64,000 bases of DNA from positions 3,851 through 67,850 of the forward strand of contig CALFER010000047.1 in the NCBI GenBank assembly GCA_937951895.1, written 5' to 3'. Below are positions 49,502 through 58,564 of this stretch, piece by piece. Each line of letters starts with the position of its first letter. Positions within the stretch are counted from its first letter, which is position 1. Source of the DNA: an uncultured bacterium. Its GTDB lineage: Bacteria; CSSED10-310; CALFER01. A program made the position numbers and the translations under genes. A model generated the notes under the pieces. The model had not been told where the DNA came from. It searched no databases and saw only the letters and a program-made list of their open reading frames with translations.

Positions 49502-50848
49502 TCAAGCGTCCGACGCTTGCTGGAAAATGTGTCCACGATCCCGAAGACACGATCGGAGGACTTTATACAGAGAATCGATGCCGGGCTCAATGATGAAAAC
49601 GGACGCGTTCGTCGCATGGGTAACCGTATCGACCGTCACGTCATCGATAAACCGTTCCTGATCGGATTGAAGCATGACGGACGGGATAAACACCCGGTCA
49701 TTTCGGGCCTCGTGACCGATCTGGCGAATCAGATCGCGCCCGGAAACCAGTCCCGCAACCGTAACGGTTTCGCCGAAATGATCGTTCCGGATCGCGATGA
49801 GCTTGATGTACGAAGGAATCCGTCCCCGGAACCATCGCTCGATCAGCGATCGCAACACGGGGTAGGCCGCAGTGCCGGTCACAAACCAGTATCGTTCCCC
49901 CGTCTCACCCTCGGCTCGTTCCTGCCATCCTTCGAATTTCCGCCTTCGTAAACCTCCATCCATCATGGCTCTGAGCATGCCGACACCATTTTCCAACTGC
50001 GCATAGTCTCCATAATACCGCGATGAAGGAACCGGTATACCGGCTTTCAGAAACAACTCATCGGAACATGCCAGCCAGCCGGGGGGGATGGAAGGCACCT
50101 GAGTATCGATATCCCGAATCACCCCGGCGGCCCATTCCGATGACACCGGTTCGATCGGGATCAGGCCATCACGATGCCGGGTCAACCCGACCGGGATCAC
50201 CGCCAGCGATTGCAGGTTCGGTTGGTATCCCATCAACTCGCGCACACTCCGGATGAGGTGTTCACCATCGTTCCATCCGGGAACCAGTACGATCTGTCCA
50301 TGGAACCTGAGATCGAGTTCGACGAGGCGATCGAGCAGCCGACGAATCGGAACCGATCGTTTGATCCCCATCAGGCGTCTCCTGAGATCATCCTCCACGG
50401 TATGGATCGACAGGTAGAGCGGATGCAGCCGCAGACGCCCGATTCGCTCGAGCTCACGTTCCGTGATATGGGACAGCGTCACGTAATGTCCGAACAGAAA
50501 ACTGAACCGATAATCTTCATCCTTGAATCGCAACGCTGCTCGAGATCCCGGAGCATTCTGATCGGCGAAACAGAATATACAGGCGTTTCCGCAGGGTTTG
50601 CATCGAATCGGTTCGGTAGTTATTCCGAGATCTGTTTCTTCGCGTTTCCTGATCCGAATCGAAAGATGGCCCGGTTCGTTCAAAACATCCAGAGAAATCT
50701 CGGTTTGATGATTTACGAACAGCAGATCGAGTTCATCGAGGGTTTCATGCCCGTCCAGTCTCAGAATGCGCATACCCGGCCGGATTCCGGCCCGTGCTGC
50801 GGGAGATGCCGCCCGCACAGCCAGAACCGGGATTCCCGTGTGTTTCAT
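49502..50848 (-). CDS. PDZ plus radical-SAM-like DUF512 protein
   Basis: 448 residues. A PDZ-like domain covers ~5-60 (VRAASPAARAGIRPGMRILR). A CxxxCxxC cluster follows at Cys86, Cys90 and Cys93 in KPCGNACIFCF. Then come LRFKDEDYRFSFLFGHYVTL and the DUF512 C-terminal half (PVGLTRHRDGL, YYGDYAQLENGVGM, VTGTAAYPVL, TVAGLVSGRDL). The Cys spacing is that of radical SAM enzymes, so it probably binds a 4Fe-4S cluster and SAM. The family is widespread next to der, but its substrate is unknown to me. It overlaps the upstream gene by four bases. Confidence 0.9.
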   Translation of the reverse strand: MKHTGIPVLAVRAASPAARAGIRPGMRILRLDGHETLDELDLLFVNHQTEISLDVLNEPGHLSIRIRKREETDLGITTEPIRCKPCGNACIFCFADQNAPGSRAALRFKDEDYRFSFLFGHYVTLSHITERELERIGRLRLHPLYLSIHTVEDDLRRRLMGIKRSVPIRRLLDRLVELDLRFHGQIVLVPGWNDGEHLIRSVRELMGYQPNLQSLAVIPVGLTRHRDGLIPIEPVSSEWAAGVIRDIDTQVPSIPPGWLACSDELFLKAGIPVPSSRYYGDYAQLENGVGMLRAMMDGGLRRRKFEGWQERAEGETGERYWFVTGTAAYPVLRSLIERWFRGRIPSYIKLIAIRNDHFGETVTVAGLVSGRDLIRQIGHEARNDRVFIPSVMLQSDQERFIDDVTVDTVTHATNASVFIIEPGIDSLYKVLRSCLRDRGHIFQQASDA

Positions 50849-51477
50849 TCGGATGGGTTGAACAGGTCGAGCTTCCCGTCAGCAGGTGCTCTCGAATTCA
50901 CGATTTCCCGGGTGATCTCAACGATCCCATCATGAATCAGACCATCGATGGAACGCGGAGTGGTGGGATATGGATGACGATGCAAACCGAACACCTTGAC
51001 CCTTGGAACAAATTGCTTCGCCGTCCGTTCGTGCAGGGTAATCAGGTTTCCGGTTCCAGCGTCGTAGAGCCCGACGCGGATCGTCACAACAACCGGAATC
51101 TCACAAACACCCAACACTCTCGCACCGCGGATCCCCTCTTTGTGATCCACCCCGAGTTCAGTGACGGAACCGGCCAGGAGCAGATTGACTCCCTTGAGAT
51201 CTCCCAGTGAGGAAAGGTTCAGTTGAGGTGGCAAGGCGGACGATGTCATATCTGAGGAATCTGAACCGGCTGACAGTGTCGACTTGATCCGACCGATTTC
51301 GAATTTCCTCTGAAAGAGCCAGGCTGCTTCGCGCGCGATTTCAGGCAGATGGCGTGAAGGTCCGTACGAGAAGGGGAGTATCCGGATCGCATCGGCGGCG
51401 GAGCAGGCGATCGGAGCCAGAAGGCACAGAATCATCACAGCGATGATATGCGTGGAAAATCGTGTGGTTTTAATCAT
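50845..51477 (-). CDS. Secreted CsgG-like / GNA1162-like lipoprotein-family protein
   Basis: 210 residues from the ATG at 51477; there is no good ribosome-binding site. The signal peptide ends near APIACSAADA; the Cys there is not in a canonical lipobox. IRILPFSYGPSRHLPEIARE, then VNLLLAGSVTELGVDHKEG, VVVTIRVGLYDAGTGNLI and a C-terminal RSIDGLIHDGIVEITREIVN follow the beta-alpha order of CsgG-type domains and parallel the intact CsgG-like protein next door. The upstream terminator separates it from that gene. Role unknown; probably periplasmic. Confidence 0.6.
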   Translation of the reverse strand: MIKTTRFSTHIIAVMILCLLAPIACSAADAIRILPFSYGPSRHLPEIAREAAWLFQRKFEIGRIKSTLSAGSDSSDMTSSALPPQLNLSSLGDLKGVNLLLAGSVTELGVDHKEGIRGARVLGVCEIPVVVTIRVGLYDAGTGNLITLHERTAKQFVPRVKVFGLHRHPYPTTPRSIDGLIHDGIVEITREIVNSRAPADGKLDLFNPSE

Positions 51478-51487
51478 GATGTCCGTT

Positions 51488-51523
51488 GAAAAAGCACGAG
51501 GGCCTGTCAGCAAGCCCCCGTGC
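51488..51523 (-). terminator. Rho-independent terminator after the CsgG-like gene
   Basis: On the - strand GCACGGGGGC and GCCCTCGTGC form a 10-bp stem with one mismatch and a ten-base loop, followed by TTTTTC. It lies 11 bp after the CsgG-like stop and 10 bp before the next start codon. Confidence 0.82.
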
Positions 51524-51534
51524 CGGATTGTCTG

Positions 51535-52152
51535 CTACTCCAAAGCGGCTTCGATTTTCTTGGCCATATCCTGGCAGGCCTCGCGCAGAATCTTCTGAGC
51601 AGCCTGCTCATCATAGTTTTCACCACCACCCGCACCCATCACGAAAATGCGCGGGCTTTTCTTTTCACCGGATGCGGTTTCAGAGAAAACGATCTCGCCG
51701 GTCGCCGCATCCACGATACGCACATCGATTACAACCTTGTAGAACACGAGATTGACGGCTGCACCGAATCCGGAACCGCCGACTTCCTTCTCGCCGAATG
51801 AGGAGATCGCTCCCGTCACGATATACTTCACCCCCAGCATACCGCCCATTTTCACATAGGTGTCCGGTGTTGTCAGACCGGAGGCCGAGAGATTCTTCTC
51901 TTTCAGGATCGCATCGAGCTTTTCACGCTCCATGCACCGCAAACTGGTGCCCTTGACGAGTTCCGTCGTGAGCACATCGGCGGCGGCCCGTCCGAGACGC
52001 CAGCCCCCCCATTCCGATTTGTTTTCGAAATCAACCACTGCAGACAGAGGGCCGTCTTTCTGATTGCGTTTGAAGTCCTTGCCGAGCGCAGGCATTGCCA
52101 TCACGGCAGCCAACAGAACAACCATCACCATCACTGACCACGTTTTCCTCAT
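51535..52152 (-). CDS. CsgG family secreted protein
   Basis: 205 residues from the ATG at 52152, which follows AAAGGAGTGCGGT. Signal peptide ~1-24 (VVLLAAVMAMPALG), without a lipobox Cys. The CsgG core is clear: LSAVVDFENKSEWGGWRLGR, VLTTELVKGTSLRCMEREKL, YVKMGGMLGVKYIVTGAISS, VVIDVRIVDAATGEIVFSET, and a C-terminal amphipathic helix. CsgG itself is a 277-residue lipoprotein that forms the curli export pore. This shorter, non-lipidated relative, with no curli subunit genes nearby, is more likely an envelope-assembly protein of the general CsgG type. Confidence 0.85.
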   Translation of the reverse strand: MRKTWSVMVMVVLLAAVMAMPALGKDFKRNQKDGPLSAVVDFENKSEWGGWRLGRAAADVLTTELVKGTSLRCMEREKLDAILKEKNLSASGLTTPDTYVKMGGMLGVKYIVTGAISSFGEKEVGGSGFGAAVNLVFYKVVIDVRIVDAATGEIVFSETASGEKKSPRIFVMGAGGGENYDEQAAQKILREACQDMAKKIEAALE

Positions 52153-52199
52153 ACCGCACTCCTTTCGATGTCCATGCGTCGCCTCGAATGTTCCGTTCA

Positions 52200-52229
52200 T
52201 TAGTAATGAATCATCCCAGGTGTTGTCAA
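52200..52229 (-). promoter_or_regulatory. Possible sigma-70 promoter for the CsgG-like gene
   Basis: On the - strand TTGACA (52229-52224) with TACTAA 18 bp on (52205-52200). The -35 is perfect, the -10 mediocre. It overlaps the stop codon of the upstream gene. Confidence 0.35.
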
Positions 52230-53458
52230 GGACTCGAGACCAGAGTCCGAAGCCTGGAAATCGCGTCGACCACAGCCGCACCACCCGGCTGCCTGCCTCC
52301 TTGAAACGAACCGTCATCCATCAGCGTCATCAATCCCAGCCGAACCGACATTGCGATCGCACGCGCCGCGAAATGCCCCGGCGGAACATCCCATGGCAGT
52401 CCATCCACTGACTCCACTGCAGAATATCGCTTCACCTGAATGATTTCATAACACACGATTGCCAGATCGTTTCTCTGTATGCGGGTCAGAGGCCGGAACC
52501 GGTGGTCTCGCCCAACGCTCAACAGCCCCAGTTCCACACAAGCCTGGATGGCTGCTCTCGCAGGCGATTCCTGAATATCGATCATCACGACACTGGAATG
52601 GTCGGGGACATCGAGATCGAACTGCCAGGCGACGAACGCCGCGAGATCCTCCCGGGTCACCCATACTTTCTGATTCAAGTCCCGGACCTGTTCCGGTCGA
52701 TTGGCCTCGTGACGCAATTCAAGCAGACGCGTATACCGTTCCTGAACGATCATCCGCTTCTCTGACTGCGCCAGCGGCCTGATCCATTCAATCGCTTCAT
52801 CATAGCGCGTCAGTTTTTCCAGAGCGGCGGCAGCGGCGATCCGGATATCGAGATCCCGCAAGGAAGCCGGCAGACGATTGCACAGCCGCACAATCATCTC
52901 ATCGTTGCCGTTCTCCGCTTCCATTTCAATCTGGCGCAGGGTCAACCGGCGATCCGGTTCGAACAGCAGGTTGCGCCATCGGATCGCCTCCAGCGCCGAT
53001 TCGGTATCGCCGTCGGCCTGTGCCTGATCGATGGTGATGAGCAGCGCCGGCTCGAGTTGCGCATCGATGGATTGCCGCCAGATGTCCAATCGAGATTGAT
53101 CCGAAGCGACACGAATCGCCATATCGAGATACGCAGCTGCCTCGATCGACTCGGATTCATGCAACGCCAGTTCACACATGAACTGATACAGAAGAACACA
53201 ACCGGCCTCCGACTCCAGTTCCTTGCGCAGTCTGCTGAACATCGTGCCGGAATCCGAGGTTGCGGTTTCCTCACAAAGAGCTTTGAGGCGCCCGGCACAA
53301 TCCACCATGGACGAGTCGCGATCCGCCACGTCGCCATTCCGGCAGACCATGGGATCAAATCCCGGGGCGTTCCTTTCCGGAATTGCCGGCGGACGGCAGT
53401 CAGTCAGAAGAGCCACCAGCGCAAGAAATACGATTCGGTCCGCAAAGGATCGTCTCAT
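52226..53458 (-). CDS. Exported TPR-like protein with SLH-like C-terminal repeats
   Basis: 410 residues from the ATG at 53458, overlapping the hflX stop (ATGA) with GGGAG upstream. The N-terminus is a signal peptide; LLTDC resembles a lipobox, though Asp before the Cys is unusual. Residues ~80-270 are helical hairpins of TPR type (EAAAYLDMAIRVASDQSRLD, ESALEAIRWRNLLFEPDR, YDEAIEWIRPLAQSEKRM). The last ~120 residues contain two or three SLH-like units: IDIQESPARAAIQACVELGL...RFRPLTRIQRNDLAIVCYEI, then DVPPGHFAARAIAMSVRLGL. SLH repeats bind cell-wall polymers. Function unknown; likely cell-envelope. Confidence 0.7.
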   Translation of the reverse strand: MRRSFADRIVFLALVALLTDCRPPAIPERNAPGFDPMVCRNGDVADRDSSMVDCAGRLKALCEETATSDSGTMFSRLRKELESEAGCVLLYQFMCELALHESESIEAAAYLDMAIRVASDQSRLDIWRQSIDAQLEPALLITIDQAQADGDTESALEAIRWRNLLFEPDRRLTLRQIEMEAENGNDEMIVRLCNRLPASLRDLDIRIAAAAALEKLTRYDEAIEWIRPLAQSEKRMIVQERYTRLLELRHEANRPEQVRDLNQKVWVTREDLAAFVAWQFDLDVPDHSSVVMIDIQESPARAAIQACVELGLLSVGRDHRFRPLTRIQRNDLAIVCYEIIQVKRYSAVESVDGLPWDVPPGHFAARAIAMSVRLGLMTLMDDGSFQGGRQPGGAAVVDAISRLRTLVSSP

Positions 53459-54699
53459 TTCAGAAACTCCCGGAACTGATCCGCAAGCCGTTTGGGAACA
53501 ACTGCGTGAAAGAGAATGGCGTGGTCGGCATAATCGATGGGGCCCACACTCCCGCAACGCTGAATCTCCGAGATAATATCACCACGCGAGTAGGGAATCA
53601 CGAAATCGGTTTCGACCAGATTCAGACGATCGAACCGTGAGATGATATCGAGCAGTTCCGGGATCCCCGCACCGGTTTTAGCGCTGACGGCCACTGCAGG
53701 GCTCTCATCCATCATACCGATCGATCCCGGAGCCTGATCGGGTGTTTTATCGATTTTATTGAAGATCAGGACCATCGGTTTGTCACTCGCATGAAGTTCT
53801 TTCAGCGTCCGGACGACCTCGGTGATCTGCCGGTCCCTGCAATCGGAGGAGTTGTCGATGACGTGCAGCAGCAGATCGGCTTCAACGACTTCCTCCAGAG
53901 TCGCACGGAAAGCGGCGACCAGTTCGTGTGGAAGTTTCGAGATGAATCCAACCGTATCGGAGAGGATCACGCGTTGATTGTTGGGGAGTTCGAGCAGGCG
54001 CAGGGTGGGATCCAACGTGGCGAAAAGCTGATCGCGCACCTTGACGGAAGCTCCCGTAAGGAGGTTCATCAGGGTCGATTTGCCGGCATTGGTATACCCG
54101 ACGAGAGCCAGATTGAGATAGCCCGCTTTTTTCCGGCCGGAACGCTGCAACCCGCGCCGTTTTCTCACTTTTTCAAGCTCGTCTTCGAGCCGGTCGATGC
54201 GGGAACGGATGCGGCGCCGATCGTACTCCAATTGGGTTTCACCCGGCCCCCGCGTGCCGATGCCACCGCCGAGTCGGCTGAGGTGCGAGTGCAGATGGGT
54301 CAGGCGTGGCAGCATGTACTTCGCCTGCGCCAGTTCGACCTGGATGATCCCCTCACGTGTCTGAGCGCGATGTGCGAAGATGTCCAGAATGATTCCGGTT
54401 CGATCGAGAACAGTGGTATTGAGCTGCTGCTCCAGATTCCGTTGCTGCGCCGGCGACAGAGCGTCGTCCAGAATGATCATGTCCGCACCGGTTTCTTCGA
54501 TCCGCTGCCCGATTTCATGAATCTTGCCCTTGCCGATAAACGTTCCGGGATGGATCGAATCCAGATCGCAGAACACACGGCCGACGACCGCTGCGCCTGC
54601 TGATTCAGAAAGCAGTTTCAGTTCCTGGAGCGATTCATCCGCCTGCGCACGCGTATCATGATCACGTCTGATTCCAACAATAATGACCAGTTCCGCCAT
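53455..54699 (-). CDS. hflX: GTPase HflX
   Basis: 414 residues from the ATG at 54699, three bases after GGTGGAG; a GTG at 54708 is the alternative. The N-terminal HflX domain includes GKGKIHEIGQRIEETGADMI and DDALSPAQQRNLEQQLNT, then RTGIILDIFAHRAQTREGI and GGGIGTRGPGETQLE. The G domain has VGYTNAGKSTLMNLLTG, LSDTVGFI and FNKIDKTP. HflX splits stalled or heat-damaged 70S ribosomes. It is directly downstream of miaA as in enterobacteria, but no hfq lies between them. Confidence 0.95.
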   Translation of the reverse strand: MAELVIIVGIRRDHDTRAQADESLQELKLLSESAGAAVVGRVFCDLDSIHPGTFIGKGKIHEIGQRIEETGADMIILDDALSPAQQRNLEQQLNTTVLDRTGIILDIFAHRAQTREGIIQVELAQAKYMLPRLTHLHSHLSRLGGGIGTRGPGETQLEYDRRRIRSRIDRLEDELEKVRKRRGLQRSGRKKAGYLNLALVGYTNAGKSTLMNLLTGASVKVRDQLFATLDPTLRLLELPNNQRVILSDTVGFISKLPHELVAAFRATLEEVVEADLLLHVIDNSSDCRDRQITEVVRTLKELHASDKPMVLIFNKIDKTPDQAPGSIGMMDESPAVAVSAKTGAGIPELLDIISRFDRLNLVETDFVIPYSRGDIISEIQRCGSVGPIDYADHAILFHAVVPKRLADQFREFLK

Positions 54700-54711
54700 A
54701 GACTCCACCGA

Positions 54712-55707
54712 TCAGCATGATTGCCGGGTCGCATGCCCCGTCTCGTTGCGATCCCCCAGAAAAAGATTGATTGATTGCGAAATACGATCCATCGACGAAC
54801 ACGGGGCATCCGGATCGTGTTCGATCCAGATCGCGTGTGATTCCTTCCGAAACCATGTCAGCTGTCGCTTCGCATAGCGCCTCGTTCCCTGCTTGATCAA
54901 CCGGACCGCCTCGTCCCGATCCAGATCACCAAGCAGACAATCCCGGATCTCGCGGTATCCGATCGCATCGAACCCGATCGCATCCCGGCCGTATCGCTCG
55001 ATGAGGTGGCGAACTTCGTCGATCCAACCGTTCCGAATCATCTCATCCACGCGCCTGTCAATTCTACTATAGAGTTTTTCACGAGGAACGCTCAGTACAA
55101 ACATCAGCGGTTCATAACGCAACTGCTCGAAACGGTGATTCCGGTAAATTTCCGAGACGGTCTTCCCGGAAGTGCGGATGATCTCGAGCGCTCGGATGAT
55201 TCTCCGCTCATCATTGGGCTGAATCCGGGCTGCCCGTTCCGGGTCGAGCTGTTCCAGGCACCGATACACCGTCGACAGTCCCGTCGAGCGGATTTCCTCG
55301 CGAAGACGATCTCTGAAATCGGCATCATCCGCGGGAGCGGGTGCCAGCCCTCCGATCAGAGAGCGGATGTACAATCCGGTTCCTCCCACGATCACGGGCA
55401 GAGCGCCGTGCGCGGCAATCGAACGGATGGCAAGGTCCGCGCGCATGAGATACTCGCCGGCGGAAAACGGTTGATCGGGGGGTACGATATCCAGCAGATG
55501 ATGCGGAATCAGGGCTTGCTGAGCCGCTGTCGGCTTGTCCGTTCCGATTGACATCCCGCTGTAGATCTGCCGCGAATCCGCAATCACAATCTCGAAAGCC
55601 GGGATTCGTCTCTCCAGATGCAATCGTTCAACAATGGCACTTTTTCCGGAACCGGTGGGTCCGGTGATGATTGCAATTCGTATCTTCGGGTGATCTGTTT
55701 CGATCAT
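54712..55707 (-). CDS. miaA: tRNA dimethylallyltransferase MiaA
   Basis: 331 residues from the ATG at 55707, which overlaps the mutL stop (ATGA); the longer in-frame ORF runs back into mutL and is ignored. It attaches dimethylallyl to A37 of tRNAs that read UNN codons. AIITGPTGSGKSAIVERL is the P-loop. VIADSRQIYSGMSIGTDKP, PHHLLDIVPPDQPFSAGEY, IVGGTGLYIRSLIGGL and RRYAKRQLTWFRKE are MiaA signatures. Confidence 0.95.
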   Translation of the reverse strand: MIETDHPKIRIAIITGPTGSGKSAIVERLHLERRIPAFEIVIADSRQIYSGMSIGTDKPTAAQQALIPHHLLDIVPPDQPFSAGEYLMRADLAIRSIAAHGALPVIVGGTGLYIRSLIGGLAPAPADDADFRDRLREEIRSTGLSTVYRCLEQLDPERAARIQPNDERRIIRALEIIRTSGKTVSEIYRNHRFEQLRYEPLMFVLSVPREKLYSRIDRRVDEMIRNGWIDEVRHLIERYGRDAIGFDAIGYREIRDCLLGDLDRDEAVRLIKQGTRRYAKRQLTWFRKESHAIWIEHDPDAPCSSMDRISQSINLFLGDRNETGHATRQSC

Positions 55708-57506
55708 CGTTTGAAACGCGTCTCGATCTCCCGCCGCGGCACGGCGATAACAATGGGACGTCCATGCGGACACGTCGACGGGATATCGCCTCGCAGCAAC
55801 CGTTCGACGATGCGATGCATCTCTGAAAGATCCAAACGGTCCCCGGCCTTCACGGCTCTGCGGCATGAGAGAGTGATCAGCAGTTTACGTTCGGCATGTC
55901 GGAGTCGATCGGATGTGCCGGTATCGAGCAACTCTGAAGCGATGTCGCGCAGAAGTTCCTCCACCCGTTCATCCGACAAATGCCTCGGTAAAGCCCTCAC
56001 CAGAATGCTGTTGCGGCCGAAGTCGTCGATCACGACACCCATATGCCCGAGCAGATCAGAAAACTCAATCAGGATACCGAACAGATTGGGTTCCAACTCG
56101 ATGGGAACCGGAAAAATCAATCCCTGTGAGGGGATCTTTCCATCCGAGTAATCCCGTTTCAATTGCTCGAAAAGAATCCGCTCATGCGCTGTGTGCTGGT
56201 CCACAATCAGCAGATGTTCACCCGCATCCACGAGGATGAACGTGCTCATCAGTTGTCCGATCACCTCCCAATGGTCGGCTCGAACCTGATTGGCATCGAA
56301 CAGCCCCTCCCGTGAAGACGGAGCAAAGGTGATGACGCTGCGATCGAATGGCAGGGGCTGACATGCCGGAGGCGGAGTGAGTTGCCCTTCCGCTGAACCT
56401 GCTCGAACGACGTTCTCGAAAGACTCGCCCATCGATTCACGTCCGATCGGGGATGAATCTGACGGAAGCGGGTTCGTGACCGGTTCTGCGGGTTTCGAAA
56501 ATGCGTGTGAGATGGATCCGCCGAGTGCTTTCCGGATCGAAGCGATCACCACGCTGAACATCGCGCCGGAGTCCTGAAAACGGACTTCCGATTTGGCCGG
56601 ATGAACATTGATGTCGATGCGATCGGCCGGCATCCTGATATCGATGATGAACATCGGGTGTCCATGTGCGGTGATGAATTCCTGGTATGCCTTGTAAAGC
56701 GCCTGCACAATCATGCGGTCGCGGATTCGCCTTTGATTGACGAATAGCCGCTGCGATCGTGCGGTTGCCTGCAACGAGCCGGGATCCGAGATAAAGCCGC
56801 GGATCGAGATCTCCCCGACGACATCCTCGAAGTAGATCATCTTCTCGACAAATGTCTTCCCGAACAGATCCTGGATCCGAGCGCTCCAGCGACTCACCGC
56901 TCCCACGTCGATCACCGTTCGATCTTCACATTGATACGAGAAGTGCACGTCGGGGAAAGCGACGGCATGATCGATCACCGATTCAGCGACATGCCCGAGT
57001 TCGGTGTTGAGGGATTTGAGGAATTTTTTTCTGGCCGGCACGTTGCGGAACAGGTCGAGCACCTGGATGCGGGTGCCGGGGTCGCAGAGAATCTCCATGT
57101 GTTCGATGACGGTTCCGGAGTCGATGATCACGCGCGCACCTGTCGGGGCCTCACGTACGAAGGAATCGGCGATCAACCGCGAGACCGAAGCAATGCTCGG
57201 GAGCGCTTCTCCTCGAAAACCGAGAGTCGCAATCGTATCGAGATCATCGGCGGAGCGGATTTTACTCGTGGCGTGCCGTTCGAAGGCGAGCAGCAGGTCG
57301 TCCGGGAAAATGCCGCAACCGTCATCACGCACTTCAATGCATCCGAGTCCTCCACCGCGAACGGAGATCTCGATCCGCCGCGCAGCCGCGTCGATTGCAT
57401 TGTCGAGAAGTTCCCGGACAACGGAAGCCGGACGCTCGATGATCTCCCCTGCCGCGATCCGGTTCGACACATGATCCGGCAACAGATGGATGCGTCCGTG
57501 ACTCAC
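55704..57506 (-). CDS. mutL: DNA mismatch repair protein MutL (endonuclease type)
   Basis: 600 residues. The GHKL ATPase is at the N-terminus (IAAGEIIERPASVVRELLDN, DDGCGI, TLGFRGEALPSIASV). A linker of ~70 residues follows at ~335-405. The C-terminal domain has the metal-dependent nickase motif in DQHTAHERILFEQL and the CPHGRP motif, so this is the endonuclease type found where MutH is absent. It nicks the new strand during mismatch repair; mutS is not in the window. It overlaps the transglutaminase-like gene and miaA by four bases each. Confidence 0.95.
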   Translation of the reverse strand: MSHGRIHLLPDHVSNRIAAGEIIERPASVVRELLDNAIDAAARRIEISVRGGGLGCIEVRDDGCGIFPDDLLLAFERHATSKIRSADDLDTIATLGFRGEALPSIASVSRLIADSFVREAPTGARVIIDSGTVIEHMEILCDPGTRIQVLDLFRNVPARKKFLKSLNTELGHVAESVIDHAVAFPDVHFSYQCEDRTVIDVGAVSRWSARIQDLFGKTFVEKMIYFEDVVGEISIRGFISDPGSLQATARSQRLFVNQRRIRDRMIVQALYKAYQEFITAHGHPMFIIDIRMPADRIDINVHPAKSEVRFQDSGAMFSVVIASIRKALGGSISHAFSKPAEPVTNPLPSDSSPIGRESMGESFENVVRAGSAEGQLTPPPACQPLPFDRSVITFAPSSREGLFDANQVRADHWEVIGQLMSTFILVDAGEHLLIVDQHTAHERILFEQLKRDYSDGKIPSQGLIFPVPIELEPNLFGILIEFSDLLGHMGVVIDDFGRNSILVRALPRHLSDERVEELLRDIASELLDTGTSDRLRHAERKLLITLSCRRAVKAGDRLDLSEMHRIVERLLRGDIPSTCPHGRPIVIAVPRREIETRFKR

Positions 57507-58564
57507 ATCGGTCCCTGCCCGGACCTGAAAGGGATTTCGACGAACTGGCGGTTATCCAACATCCCCGATTGCTCCATCGTCCGATTCATGCCTTCATGCC
57601 ATACCACGGAATACTCACCGGAGTCCAATCCGGTGAATGCAAAGCGTCCGAATGGATCGATCGCCGACCTTTCACGTTTTCCATTCATGCTCAATTCAAC
57701 AATCGCCTCCCCGTTGAGCGGCAAGGGCACGCACCCGGCAATGACGCCGGAAAACCGTCCGGGCTCCAGCTTTCGCCGCTGAATCCGCTTCTCGGGCATG
57801 AATTCGGAATGGCGAAAATCGAACACAACCACATCACGCGTCTCTGTCAGGATTTCAATCTCAACGCCAAGTTCCTTCAGCGAACCAGGCTCAATCTGCG
57901 CGGATGCAGAGGGATACAGCACCAGATGCATCGGGTCGACAAAGTCCTGACTTCGTCCCGGATCAGAAGGAAGAGCGCCGATCCCCGGATATTCGGTTTC
58001 GATCCAGCGGTGAAACACGGCATCCCCGTTTTCAAACAAGCATCCCAATACGGATCGTGATGAAATACCGAGTTTCGCGAGCATCTCGACGGCGAGATTC
58101 ACCCGGCCTTCACAGTTTCCGGTTCCTCTGCGCATCACTTCCTGCCAGGATTGGTCCTGCTCATCCGCCGAATAGACCGCCGTCATGTCGACAAAATCCA
58201 TGACAAGACGCACGATGTCGGTTATGGATGAACATTTCTTGAGCATATCCGAGAGCGTTTCCGGAAGAGCGGGCGCTTCATCGGGATCAGGACGATGCCG
58301 GGCCGGAAATCCGGAGATGGGATCGAGCACTGATGTGACGGTAATTTGATACCCTCTGTGAATGGGTAGACTGGTCTGAATGAAGCCCGAGGTTTTTACA
58401 GCAGGAACGATCAACACTCTCTGCGGATCCCGGACGAGGTAGGTGATCGACCATACGCCCTTGATGAACTCGTCGGAGGCGGCATCCGCCACGGATCGGG
58501 TCAGCATACAAAGAACGAGAAGCGCCGAGGCAGGAAAAATTGTCCGCATCTTCGATCCGCTCAT
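57503..58564 (-). CDS. Secreted transglutaminase-like protein
   Basis: 353 residues. ATG at 58564 overlaps the phosphoesterase stop; an internal ATG at 58549 is possible. A signal peptide covers ~5-28. The transglutaminase-like core shows the Cys in RRGTGNCEGRVNLAVEMLAK, the His in AVFHRWIETEYPGIG and the Asp in SQDFVDPMHLVLYP, the Cys-His-Asp order of the superfamily. The C-terminal ~110 residues are beta-rich (GRFAFTGLDSGEYSVVWHEG resembles a carboxypeptidase-regulatory fold). Such proteins cut or cross-link peptides in the periplasm. Substrate unknown; no link to mutL beyond shared transcription. Confidence 0.75.
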   Translation of the reverse strand: MSGSKMRTIFPASALLVLCMLTRSVADAASDEFIKGVWSITYLVRDPQRVLIVPAVKTSGFIQTSLPIHRGYQITVTSVLDPISGFPARHRPDPDEAPALPETLSDMLKKCSSITDIVRLVMDFVDMTAVYSADEQDQSWQEVMRRGTGNCEGRVNLAVEMLAKLGISSRSVLGCLFENGDAVFHRWIETEYPGIGALPSDPGRSQDFVDPMHLVLYPSASAQIEPGSLKELGVEIEILTETRDVVVFDFRHSEFMPEKRIQRRKLEPGRFSGVIAGCVPLPLNGEAIVELSMNGKRERSAIDPFGRFAFTGLDSGEYSVVWHEGMNRTMEQSGMLDNRQFVEIPFRSGQGPM

